Shown here one piece after another: positions 1-6,260 of a stretch of 13,143 bases of DNA. The translations under genes were made by a program, and so were the position numbers. Source of the DNA: JBOHUX01 sp050734915. Its GTDB lineage: Bacteria > Chloroflexota > Dormibacteria > Dormibacterales > Dormibacteraceae. The DNA lies in NCBI GenBank assembly GCA_050734915.1, contig JBOHUX010000059.1, positions 1 to 13,143 on the forward strand. Direction: 5' to 3'. The notes under the pieces were generated by a model. The model did not search any database and was not told where the DNA came from. It saw nothing but the letters and a program-made list of their open reading frames with translations. Every line of letters begins with the position of its first letter. The first letter of the stretch is position 1.

Positions 1-2
1 GC

Positions 3-530
3 TCGATGCACGCCTCGCGGGTCTGCGCGATCGGCCCGGAGACGGCGCGAAGCCTGGAGAGTCACGGCATCCGCCCCGAGCTGGTGGCGGGCGAGTACAC
101 GGCCGAGGGCCTCGCCGAGGCTCTGCGCGGCTGGGACGTGAGCGGGCTGCGGGTTCTGGTGCCGCGCGCCAAGGTGGCTCGGGACGCGCTCCCGGCGCTG
201 CTCGCCCAGCGGGGCGCCGAGGTCGAGATCCTGCCCGTCTACGAGACCGTGTGCCCGCCCGGGACGGCCGCGGCCCTGCAGGACCTGTTCGAGGGGGAGG
301 GCGCCGACGTCATCACGTTCACCAGCTCCTCCACCGTCTACAACTTCGTGCGCTCGCTGGGGGACCGGCGGCCGGATCGCGCCGCCGCGGCAAGGGTGGC
401 GTGCATCGGGCCGGTCACCGCCGACACGGCCCGCCAGCTCGGGATGAAGGTGGACATCATCGCCCGCGAGTACACGACGCGCGGCCTGGCGACGGCTATC
501 GCCGAGGCCTTCGGGGCGCGATCCAATTGA
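3..530 (+). CDS. hemD: Uroporphyrinogen-III synthase HemD, 5'-truncated by the window edge
   Basis: This enzyme converts hydroxymethylbilane to uroporphyrinogen III, inverting ring D, in the cytoplasm. The reading frame is open from the first bases of the window, so the true start lies upstream; the ATG at 6 is internal. About 175 residues remain of a family that usually has about 250, so roughly the first third is missing. Visible family signatures are the VCAIGPETARSLESHGI segment followed by EYTAEGLAEAL, and then a similar pair near the end (VACIGPVTADTARQLGM, EYTTRGLATAI). Between them, DVITFTSSSTVYNF is the typical HemD core strand and loop. The stop codon overlaps the proposed TTG start of hemB in the string TTGA. 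Translational coupling within a hem operon is therefore likely. The identification rests on these motifs plus the hemB neighbour. Confidence 0.9.
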   Translation, partial: SMHASRVCAIGPETARSLESHGIRPELVAGEYTAEGLAEALRGWDVSGLRVLVPRAKVARDALPALLAQRGAEVEILPVYETVCPPGTAAALQDLFEGEGADVITFTSSSTVYNFVRSLGDRRPDRAAAARVACIGPVTADTARQLGMKVDIIAREYTTRGLATAIAEAFGARSN

Positions 531-1528
531 TCACCTCCCGGCCCGGCCCCCCGCCCCCGGCTCGCCGCGCTCGCCGCCTGCGCCGATCCGAGGCGGTCCG
601 GCGGCTGGTCCGGGAATCCACGCTCGACCCGGGCAGCTTCGTGTATCCGGTCTTCGCCGCCGAGGGGCTGGAGGGTCCACGTCCGATCCTGTCCCTGCCC
701 GGCCAGAGCCGGCACTGCCTCACCAGCCTGGTCGAGACCGCCGGCGAGGCGCTCGGCCTCGGGGTGACGGCCGTGCTCGTCTTCGGGGTGCCGGCCCGTA
801 AGGACGCCACCGGCTCCCAGGCGTGGGCCCCGGACGGGATCTCGCAGCGGGCGATCACCGCGCTCAAGGAGGCCCACGGGGACGAGTTGGTGGTGATGGC
901 GGATCTCTGTCTTTGCGAATACACCGACCACGGGCACTGCGGCGCCGTCGGGCCGGCGGGGGTGGACAACGACTCCACGCTCGGGCTGTACCAGGAGGTG
1001 GCCGTCGCCCAGGCGCGGGCGGGGGCCGACTTCGTGGCCCCCTCGGGGATGATGGACGGCCAGGTGGCGGCCGTCCGGACCGCGCTCGACGCCGATGGCC
1101 ACCAGGGGGTGGGCATCGTCGCCTACGCCGCCAAGTACGCCTCGGCATTCTACGGCCCGTTCCGGGAGGCGGCCGGCTCCATCCCCCGGTCCGGCGACCG
1201 GCGGGCGTACCAGATGGAGCCCGGCAACCGCCGGGAGGCGATCCGCGAGCTGGAGGCGGACCTGGCCGAGGGAGCCGACGTCCTCATGGTCAAGCCCGCC
1301 CTCGCCTATCTGGATGTCGTCGCCGAGGCTCGGGCCCGCTTCCAGGCACCCCTGGCCGCCTACAACGTCAGCGCCGAGTACGCGATGGTCAAGGCGGCCG
1401 CCGAGCGGGGCTGGATCGACGCGCGGGGGACGGTGCTCGAGGTGCTGACCTCGATCCGCCGGGCGGGCGCGGACATGGTCATCACCTATCACGCCCTGGA
1501 GGCCGCCCGGTGGCTGAGCGAAGGCTGA
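527..1528 (+). CDS. hemB: Delta-aminolevulinic acid dehydratase (porphobilinogen synthase) HemB
   Basis: HemB condenses two 5-aminolevulinate molecules into porphobilinogen in the cytoplasm. The start is taken as TTG at 527, because it is the only usable start codon near the family N-terminus (RRLRRSEAVRRLVRES) and it overlaps the hemD stop. The product has 333 residues, the normal family length. The frame is open further upstream, but that part is only the other-frame reading of hemD. The active site is intact. Zinc-ligand cysteines lie at about 128, 130 and 138 in DLCLCEYTDHGHC, with the same spacing as the zinc enzymes. The first catalytic lysine is about 203 (YAAKYASAFYGPF) and the Schiff-base lysine about 256 (VLMVKPALAY). 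The three cysteines indicate the zinc-dependent type rather than the magnesium type with aspartates. The end overlaps the next gene by 19 bases, which suggests coupled translation. Confidence 0.95.
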   Translation: MITSRPGPPPPARRARRLRRSEAVRRLVRESTLDPGSFVYPVFAAEGLEGPRPILSLPGQSRHCLTSLVETAGEALGLGVTAVLVFGVPARKDATGSQAWAPDGISQRAITALKEAHGDELVVMADLCLCEYTDHGHCGAVGPAGVDNDSTLGLYQEVAVAQARAGADFVAPSGMMDGQVAAVRTALDADGHQGVGIVAYAAKYASAFYGPFREAAGSIPRSGDRRAYQMEPGNRREAIRELEADLAEGADVLMVKPALAYLDVVAEARARFQAPLAAYNVSAEYAMVKAAAERGWIDARGTVLEVLTSIRRAGADMVITYHALEAARWLSEG

Positions 1529-2202
1529 GGCGTCCCGCGGTTCGCGCCGGCCGACCCGCCACGCTCGGCCCCCCCGGAGCTCGCGCGCTCTGGGCGCCGG
1601 CGCTGGCGGGCCTGCTCGTCCTCACCGGGGTGGTCGCGGGAGGCTGGGCCATGGGCAGGGCGCTGGCACCGGCACCGGCCGGCGCCTTAGCCGGCTGCCA
1701 CACGCAGGCCACTATCGGGCCCCGACACTTCGCGGGACCGCCCGCGATGTGCATCGACGTCCATCACAAGTACCTCGCCAGCGTGGACACCACCCGGGGG
1801 CGGATCGGGATCCTACTCGACCCGTCGTTGGCCCCGCGCACCGTCAACAACTTCATCGTCCTGGCCGTCAACGGCTACTACAACGGGCTCGAGTTCTTCG
1901 ACACCAGGAGCTGGGTCCTGCAGACCGGCGATCCGCTCGAATCCGGGCATGGCGGCCCCGGCTACGCGCTCCCTCCCGAGGGCCGGCCCGGCCTGCTCAC
2001 CACCGGTTCGGTGGGGATGGCGAAGATCCCCGGGGGGCCCATCAACGGCAGCCAGGTTTTCATCATGCGCGGGTCCTGGCCGGGGGGCGGGCCGGGGAAG
2101 ACGATCTACAACCGGTTCGGCAGCGTCCTCAAGGGCTATGGCCTGCTGAGCGAGTTCCGCAACGGCGATCGGATCCTCGACGTTCACGTCAAGCGCGAGT
2201 AG
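1510..2202 (+). CDS. Membrane-anchored cyclophilin-like peptidyl-prolyl isomerase
   Basis: This gene encodes a 230-residue protein with a basic, proline-rich N-terminus (RRLRRPAVRAGRP) and one hydrophobic segment at about residues 29-49. A cyclophilin-type domain follows from about residue 85 to the end. Family marks are the opening strand RGRIGILLDP, the segment APRTVNNFIVLAVNGYYNGLEF, then VLQTGDP and NGSQVFIM. The domain should lie outside the membrane. The start is GTG at 1510, inside the end of hemB, because it gives a complete membrane anchor. The position of the catalytic arginine is odd. Cyclophilins normally read FHRVIPGF after the YYDG turn, whereas here the text is FFDTRSW, one residue shorter and with the arginine displaced. 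Isomerase activity is therefore uncertain. LAGC at residues 60-63 resembles a lipobox but lies far from the hydrophobic stretch. The position between hemB and hemL is unusual for this fold. Confidence 0.85.
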   Translation: MAERRLRRPAVRAGRPATLGPPGARALWAPALAGLLVLTGVVAGGWAMGRALAPAPAGALAGCHTQATIGPRHFAGPPAMCIDVHHKYLASVDTTRGRIGILLDPSLAPRTVNNFIVLAVNGYYNGLEFFDTRSWVLQTGDPLESGHGGPGYALPPEGRPGLLTTGSVGMAKIPGGPINGSQVFIMRGSWPGGGPGKTIYNRFGSVLKGYGLLSEFRNGDRILDVHVKRE

Positions 2203-2221
2203 CGGCGCCGGCCGGCCACCT

Positions 2222-3463
2222 CTGAGCTCCCATGACCTCTTCGACCGCGCCCGGCGGGTGATGCCGGGCGGCGTCTCGAGCCCGGTCCGGGCGTTCCGGG
2301 CGGTGGGTGGGGAGCCCGTCTTCATCGCCCGCGGGGAGGGACCCTTCGTGTTCGACGTGGCCGGCCGCCGGTACGTCGATCTCGTGATGAGCTTCGGACC
2401 TCTCATCCTCGGCCACTCCCGCCGGGAGGTGGTGGAGGCGATCACCCGTCAGGCGGCGCTGGGGACCTCGTTCGGGGCGCCCTGCGAGGTGGAGCTGGAG
2501 CTTGCCGAGACGATCTGCCGCCTAGTCCCCTCGGTGCAGGTCGTGCGGCTGGTCAGCTCGGGAACCGAGGCCGTCATGTCGGCGCTCCGGCTGGCTCGCG
2601 CCGCCACCGGCCGGCAGCGGCTGCTCAAGTTCGCGGGCGGCTACCACGGCCACTACGACCCCATGCTGGCGGCCGGCGGCTCCGGCCTCGCCACCCTCGG
2701 GCTGGAGGCTTCGTCGGCCGAGACCGCCGTCATCGCCTACAGCGACCTCGCCGGCGCGGAGGCGGTCCTGCAGGGGGGGGACGTCGCCGCCGTGATCGTC
2801 GAGCCGGTGGCCGCGAACATGGGTGTCGTGGCGCCCGGGGCGGGCTTCCTGGCGGGCCTGCGGGTGGCCTGTGACCGCGCCGGGACGATCCTCATCTTCG
2901 ACGAGGTGATCACCGGGTTCAGGCTTTCGTTGGGGGGCGCGCAGCAGCCGGCGGCGGTGATGCCAGATCTGACCGTGCTCGGGAAGATCATCGGCGGCGG
3001 CCTGCCGGTCGGCGCCTACGGCGGGCGCGAGGATCTGATGCGGATGGTGGCGCCGGACGGCCCCGTCTACCAGGCCGGGACCCTCGCCGGGAACCCGCTC
3101 GCGGCGGCGGCGGGCCTCGCCACCCTCAGGGCCCTGGAAGCAGATCCTCCCTACCGACGGCTGGCAGCGACCGTCGACGGCATCGCGGGGGCCCTGCAAC
3201 CGTTCCCGGTCGCCGTCAACCGGGCCGGCTCCATGTTCACGGTCTTCTTGCGGGATGGAGCGGTGAGCGATTACGAATCGGCGCGTTCATCCGATCCCGA
3301 GGCGTATGCGAAGCTGCACCGGCGATGCCTGGAGGAGGGGGTCTATCTCCCGCCTTCGCAATTCGAGGCCTGCTTCATCTCCACCGCTCACGGAGCCGGC
3401 GAGGTGGAGCGGGTGATCGGGGTCGTGGCGGGAGCCCTCGAACGTATAATCGGGGCGAGGTAA
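2222..3463 (+). CDS. hemL: Glutamate-1-semialdehyde 2,1-aminomutase HemL
   Basis: HemL is a PLP enzyme that converts glutamate-1-semialdehyde to 5-aminolevulinate, so this organism uses the C5 pathway of heme synthesis. Signatures are MPGGVSSPVRAF, GTEAVMSALRLARAATGR, GYHGHYD, IFDEVITGFR and the PLP lysine in VLGKIIGGGLPVGAYGG (lysine codon at 2984). The start is problematic. The first ATG or GTG codons (2258, 2261) begin inside the conserved N-terminal helix. The same frame continues upstream as SSHDLFDRARRV, which matches the family beginning (xxLFERAxRVIPGGV), and is open back to a stop at 2147. The only near-start codon there is CTG at 2222, chosen here, giving 413 residues. A GTG start at 2258 would give 401, shorter than usual. 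A local sequence error that removed a start codon is also possible. The function is secure; the exact 5' end is not. Confidence 0.9.
   Translation: MSSHDLFDRARRVMPGGVSSPVRAFRAVGGEPVFIARGEGPFVFDVAGRRYVDLVMSFGPLILGHSRREVVEAITRQAALGTSFGAPCEVELELAETICRLVPSVQVVRLVSSGTEAVMSALRLARAATGRQRLLKFAGGYHGHYDPMLAAGGSGLATLGLEASSAETAVIAYSDLAGAEAVLQGGDVAAVIVEPVAANMGVVAPGAGFLAGLRVACDRAGTILIFDEVITGFRLSLGGAQQPAAVMPDLTVLGKIIGGGLPVGAYGGREDLMRMVAPDGPVYQAGTLAGNPLAAAAGLATLRALEADPPYRRLAATVDGIAGALQPFPVAVNRAGSMFTVFLRDGAVSDYESARSSDPEAYAKLHRRCLEEGVYLPPSQFEACFISTAHGAGEVERVIGVVAGALERIIGAR
3422..3450 (+). promoter_or_regulatory. Possible promoter for the tat genes inside the hemL 3' end
   Basis: A perfect TATAAT hexamer lies at 3445-3450, about 21 bases before the tatA start, in DNA that is otherwise very GC-rich. 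The sequence 17 bases upstream (GTCGTG at 3422-3427) matches the -35 consensus only weakly. It also lies within the last hemL codons, so the hexamer may simply be coding sequence. If it is active it would allow tatAC to be transcribed separately from the heme genes. Confidence 0.3.
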
Positions 3464-3470
3464 CTGGCAC

Positions 3471-3749
3471 ATGCCCATCCCCGGAATCGAGCACTTCTGG
3501 ATCATCGGCCTCCTCGTCATCGTCCTCATCATCTTCGGGCCCGGCAAGCTGCCGCAACTCGGAGGCGCGGTGGGGAAGGCGATCAGAGAGTTCAGGAAGG
3601 CCGGAGAAGAGATCAAGGACGAGGTGACGCGGTCGCACGAGGCCGAGCCCCCGTCGACCGCGACCACGGCCAGCCAGGCGCCGGCCCCTGAGCCGACCCC
3701 CGTCCCGCCCGCAGCGCCGACGCACCCCGACCACCCTCCCCAGAGCTGA
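3471..3749 (+). CDS. tatA: Sec-independent protein translocase subunit TatA
   Basis: TatA oligomers form the membrane-thinning or pore component of the twin-arginine export system for folded proteins. The 92-residue product has one N-terminal membrane helix (about residues 9-23, FWIIGLLVIVLIIFG), the hinge motif FGPGKLPQLGGAVGKAIREFRKA, and an amphipathic helix. These are followed by a short acidic and basic stretch and then a tail rich in alanine, proline and threonine (about 60-92). This order and length are typical. The ATG at 3471 has a GAGG ribosome site at 3457-3460. It lies 7 bases after hemL and 11 before tatC. TatA and TatB-like proteins cannot be separated on sequence alone here; the short length and FGP hinge favour TatA. 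No other TatB candidate is present in the window. Confidence 0.93.
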   Translation: MPIPGIEHFWIIGLLVIVLIIFGPGKLPQLGGAVGKAIREFRKAGEEIKDEVTRSHEAEPPSTATTASQAPAPEPTPVPPAAPTHPDHPPQS

Positions 3750-3760
3750 GGTCGCGCCAG

Positions 3761-4516
3761 GTGGCCCTTCTCGAGAGGGTCCTCCAGCGGGGTCCCGGCC
3801 GGGCCGCCTCAGGCGACGGCGGCGAGGACCGGATGACGATCCTCGAGCACCTGGAGGCGCTCCGCCGCACGCTGATCATCTCGTTCATCGCCTGGGGCCT
3901 GGCCTGCGTGGTCGGCTTCCTCATCTGGGGGCGGGTGCTGCAGTTCCTCCTCCACCGGGCCGGTGTGGCAACGGTCTACTACCACACGCCCACGGGCGCC
4001 TTCACGCTCGCCCTCAAGATCGCCATCTACCTCGGGTTCGTGATCGCGTCCCCGATCATCATCCAGCAGATCTGGTGGTTCGTGAGCCCCGGCCTCAAGC
4101 AGGGCGAGCGCCGCCTGGTCCTGCCTCTGATCGTGGCCACGATGTTCTTCTTCGGGGTCGGCATCGTCTTCGCCCTCTTCGCGCTGCCGCTCTTCATCCA
4201 CATCCTGACCGGCTTCGCCCCCGCCAATCTGAGGTACCTGCCCTTCGTCGAGGACTACATCAATTTCATCCTGGTGCTGATCATCGGGTTCGGGATCGTG
4301 TTCGAGCTTCCCGTCGTGGTCTACGTGCTCGGGCTGATGGGGATCATCAGCTCCCGGTGGCTCTACGCGAACCGCTTCTACTGGGTGATCGGGATCGCGA
4401 TCCTGGCCTACCTCGCGACACCCGGCGTGGACCCCGTCACCCCGCTGGTGATGTTTGTGCCTCTCTACGTCTTCTGGGAGGGGACCGCGCTGCTCCTCAG
4501 GCTGACCGGCCATTAG
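3761..4516 (+). CDS. tatC: Sec-independent protein translocase subunit TatC
   Basis: TatC is the six-helix membrane subunit that recognises twin-arginine signal peptides. The product has 251 residues, close to the family norm. It carries the conserved cytoplasmic N-terminal motif MTILEHLEALRRTL, several hydrophobic helices, and FELPVVVYVLG, where the conserved glutamate is about residue 182. The GTG at 3761 is chosen: it has GAGG at 3748-3751 and gives a basic leader (MALLERVLQRGPGR) of the kind seen in high-GC Gram-positive TatC. The ATG at 3833, with GAGG at 3824-3827, is a real alternative and would remove 24 residues. It pairs with tatA immediately upstream, and its stop overlaps the apparent beginning of rph. 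Function is secure; only the start is open. Confidence 0.93.
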   Translation: MALLERVLQRGPGRAASGDGGEDRMTILEHLEALRRTLIISFIAWGLACVVGFLIWGRVLQFLLHRAGVATVYYHTPTGAFTLALKIAIYLGFVIASPIIIQQIWWFVSPGLKQGERRLVLPLIVATMFFFGVGIVFALFALPLFIHILTGFAPANLRYLPFVEDYINFILVLIIGFGIVFELPVVVYVLGLMGIISSRWLYANRFYWVIGIAILAYLATPGVDPVTPLVMFVPLYVFWEGTALLLRLTGH

Positions 4517-5228
4517 CAGGCCGGACGGGCGCGCCCCCGACCAACTGCGGCCGGTGACGGTCGAGACCGGCGTCAACGTCCACGCGGAGGGATCCTGCCT
4601 CATCGCCATGGGGAAGACGCGCGTCCACGTCACCGCCTCGGTCGAGGACCGGGTGCCCGGACACCGCCGCGGTACCGGCCGGGGCTGGATCACGGCCGAG
4701 TACTCGATGCTGCCCCGGGCCACCCGCGATCGCAACCAGCGGGAGGCGAGCCGCGGCCGGCTCGGCGGGCGGACCCACGAGATCCAGCGCCTGATCGGCC
4801 GGGCGCTCCGGGCAGCCGTAGACATGTCCAGGCTTGGCGAGAGGACGATCACCCTCGACTGCGACGTGCTCCAGGCCGACGGCGGCACCCGGACGGCGAG
4901 CGTCACCGGTGGCTTCATCGCCATGTACCAGGCGATCAGGCGAATGAAGGAGGCCCGGATGATCGCCGCGATGCCCGTCCGCCAGTACGTGGCCGCGGTC
5001 AGCTGCGGAATCGTCGATGGGGAGCCGCGGCTGGACCTCGACTACGCGGAGGACTTCCTGGCCGGCACCGACCTCAACTGCGTGATGGGGGAGGACGGCC
5101 GCCTGATCGAGCTCCAGGCCACCGCCGAGGGCGAGCCGTACAGCCGGGCGGAGCTGGAGGCGATGCTGGAGATGGCACACCGGGGCATACGGGAGCTGAT
5201 CGCCGAGCAGAAGCGTGCCCTCGGCTGA
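4512..5228 (+). CDS. rph: Ribonuclease PH (tRNA 3'-end phosphorolytic exoribonuclease)
   Basis: RNase PH removes nucleotides from tRNA 3' ends using phosphate and works as a hexameric ring in the cytoplasm. Signatures include HAEGSCLI, VTASVED, GWITAEYSMLPRAT, GGRTHEIQRLIGRALRAAVD and the phosphate-site segment LDCDVLQADGGTRTASVTGG, all intact. The first standard start codon, GTG at 4554, begins after the conserved N-terminal segment. The frame upstream reads SRPDGRAPDQLRPV, which matches the family opening (RPDGRxxxQLRPV). The frame is closed by a stop at 4503, and no ATG, GTG or TTG lies between. ATT at 4512, overlapping the tatC stop in the string CATTAG, would give 238 residues, the expected length. 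That start is used here as inference, with a lost base or GTG 4554 as the alternatives. rdgB follows with a 14-base overlap, a common rph-rdgB pairing. Confidence 0.92.
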   Translation: MSRPDGRAPDQLRPVTVETGVNVHAEGSCLIAMGKTRVHVTASVEDRVPGHRRGTGRGWITAEYSMLPRATRDRNQREASRGRLGGRTHEIQRLIGRALRAAVDMSRLGERTITLDCDVLQADGGTRTASVTGGFIAMYQAIRRMKEARMIAAMPVRQYVAAVSCGIVDGEPRLDLDYAEDFLAGTDLNCVMGEDGRLIELQATAEGEPYSRAELEAMLEMAHRGIRELIAEQKRALG

Positions 5229-5823
5229 GGACCGCGTCGATCCCCTCCCGCGCCTGGTCGTCGCGACCGGGAACGCCGGCAAGCTGGGCGAGTACGAGGA
5301 GCTTCTCGCCGGCCGCCCGGTCGAGGTGGTGGGCCACGACACCGGGGTGGAGGAGACCGGCTCCACCTACGAGGCGAACGCCCGCCTGAAGGCGGGCGCG
5401 GCGACCCGGGCGACCGGCCTGGCCGCGATCGGGGACGATTCCGGGATCGAGGTGGAGGCGCTGGACGGCTTCCCGGGCATCCGCTCCGCCCGGCTCGGCC
5501 GGGATCAGGCCGCGCGCACCGCGGCGCTGCTGCGGCGGCTGGAGGGGCACCCGCGGCCGTGGCCGGCCCGCTTCGTGTGCGTGATCGCGCTCAGCATCCC
5601 AGGGGCTGAGATCGCCTACTTCAGGGGCGAGCGGACCGGCGAGGTGGTGCCCGAGTGGCGGGGGGAGGCGGGATTCGGATACGACCCCGTCTTCCTGCTT
5701 CCCGAGCTGGGCCGGACCTTCGGCGAGCTGAGCCCGACGCTGAAGCACCGCTGGAGCCATCGAGGGGCCGCCATCGGGCTCCTGATCGACTCCGGAGCGC
5801 TCAAACGCTTGGCTATTCTCTAG
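5215..5823 (+). CDS. rdgB: XTP/dITP diphosphatase RdgB (HAM1 family)
   Basis: RdgB hydrolyses non-canonical purine nucleoside triphosphates (dITP, XTP) to monophosphates and so keeps deaminated bases out of DNA and RNA. The 202-residue product has the full set of family motifs: ATGNAGK (about 17-23), the catalytic aspartates in GDDSGIEVEALDGFPGIRSAR (about 73-76), FGYDP (about 154-158), and the closing LSPTLKHRWSHRGAA, where SHR (about 181-183) contacts the base. The start is GTG at 5215, inside the end of rph. Starting later would erode the first strand RLVVATGN. It lies 7 bases upstream of a tRNA gene, so the tRNA may share its transcript. Length and motifs are normal. Confidence 0.94.
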   Translation: MPSAEDRVDPLPRLVVATGNAGKLGEYEELLAGRPVEVVGHDTGVEETGSTYEANARLKAGAATRATGLAAIGDDSGIEVEALDGFPGIRSARLGRDQAARTAALLRRLEGHPRPWPARFVCVIALSIPGAEIAYFRGERTGEVVPEWRGEAGFGYDPVFLLPELGRTFGELSPTLKHRWSHRGAAIGLLIDSGALKRLAIL

Positions 5824-5830
5824 CAGGCCG

Positions 5831-5904
5831 CGGGCGGTAGCTTAGCCAGGGAAAGCGCCTGCTTTGGGAGCAGGAGATCGCGAGTTCGAATCTCGCCCGC
5901 CCGA
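5831..5904 (+). tRNA. tRNA-Pro, anticodon UGG
   Basis: The 74-base cloverleaf folds completely. The acceptor stem is CGGGCGG with CCGCCCG and discriminator A. The D stem is GCTT with AAGC, the anticodon stem CCTGC with GCAGG, and the T arm GCGAG-TTCGAAT-CTCGC. The anticodon loop TTTGGGA places TGG at 5865-5867, reading CCA and other CCN proline codons. The C1-G72 pair and A73 are bacterial tRNA-Pro identity features. CCA is not encoded, so a tRNA nucleotidyltransferase must add it. The gene starts 7 bases after rdgB with no obvious promoter of its own, so processing from the rph-rdgB transcript is likely. Confidence 0.96.
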
Positions 5905-5910
5905 TCCCAC

Positions 5911-5945
5911 CTGACCTTCGGGGCACCAGGCGCCCGGAGCGTCAG
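5911..5945 (+). terminator. Strong hairpin after the tRNA, possible terminator
   Basis: CTGAC (5911-5915) pairs with GTCAG (5941-5945). After a one-base bulge, CTTCGGG (5916-5922) pairs with CCCGGAG (5933-5939), including one G-T pair. This makes a 12-pair stem starting 6 bases after the tRNA. There is no T run behind it, so it is not a textbook intrinsic terminator. It may end the long upstream operon, or mark a processing or stabilising structure at the tRNA 3' trailer. Its far arm overlaps the stop codon of the small minus-strand ORF. Confidence 0.45.
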
Positions 5946-6079
5946 AGCAGGCGGTCGCCGATCAGAGCCGCGGACATCACGGACACCAGGGCCGTCGTGT
6001 CCACCGCGGGTGGCGCCGGGCGCGCGATGCCGATCAGGCGACCCACCTGGGTGACCACCCGCCGGAGCTCCCTAGCCAT
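5942..6079 (-). CDS. Small hypothetical ORF, 45 residues, possible remnant
   Basis: An ATG-started frame on the minus strand runs from 6079 to a stop at 5942-5944. An in-frame stop only five codons upstream of the ATG bounds it. The product begins MARELRRVVTQVGRLIGIAR and continues through PAPPAVDTTALVSVMSAALI to a basic end. An AGGG lies about 9 bases before the ATG. The helix followed by a G-x-x-x-PxPP-VD-T pattern loosely recalls the C-terminal end of ketopantoate reductase-type dehydrogenases, so it could be a decayed tail of such a gene; this resemblance is weak. It could equally be a real small protein or chance. It runs convergent to the tRNA and shares the hairpin at 5911-5945. Confidence 0.25.
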   Translation of the reverse strand: MARELRRVVTQVGRLIGIARPAPPAVDTTALVSVMSAALIGDRLL

Positions 6080-6131
6080 TCGCGTTCGCCCTGCTCATGG
6101 TCCGAGCCTACACGTCGTGGTCGATGGTCAC

Positions 6132-6149
6132 ACCCTGCGAACGCAGGGT
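6132..6149. repeat. Perfect 18-base palindrome ACCCTGCG-AA-CGCAGGGT
   Basis: Two 8-base arms, ACCCTGCG and CGCAGGGT, are exact inverted complements separated by two bases. The site lies in non-coding DNA, about 50 bases upstream of the small minus-strand ORF and about 125 bases upstream of the pilin gene. The near-absent loop fits a dimeric regulator's operator better than an RNA hairpin, although pairing with a four-base loop GAAC is also possible. Which regulator might bind is unknown. Confidence 0.55.
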
Positions 6150-6260
6150 ATCCGGCCGGGAGGCGGAGCTGCGTTGGGGGGCGCCCGCAGGTACTCGCGG
6201 CGCGTGGCGTCGTAGTAGGAAGCGCCTTCAACGGATGGGTCGGTCCATTTGAACCCGAGA

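Noticed and set aside
338..1492. Long open frame on the minus strand opposite hemD/hemB
   Set aside because: It mirrors the codon bias of hemB, has no recognisable motif, and the plus strand carries an unmistakable HemB with intact active site.
1690..1701. Lipobox LAGC in the cyclophilin-like protein
   Set aside because: The cysteine lies about 14 residues past the hydrophobic segment after a proline-rich stretch, unlike a normal lipoprotein signal peptide; a plain membrane anchor is more likely.
3809..4924. Long minus-strand frame opposite tatC and rph
   Set aside because: Composition is low-complexity Asp/Glu/His/Arg typical of antisense to GC-rich membrane-protein codons; TatC and RNase PH on the plus strand explain the interval.
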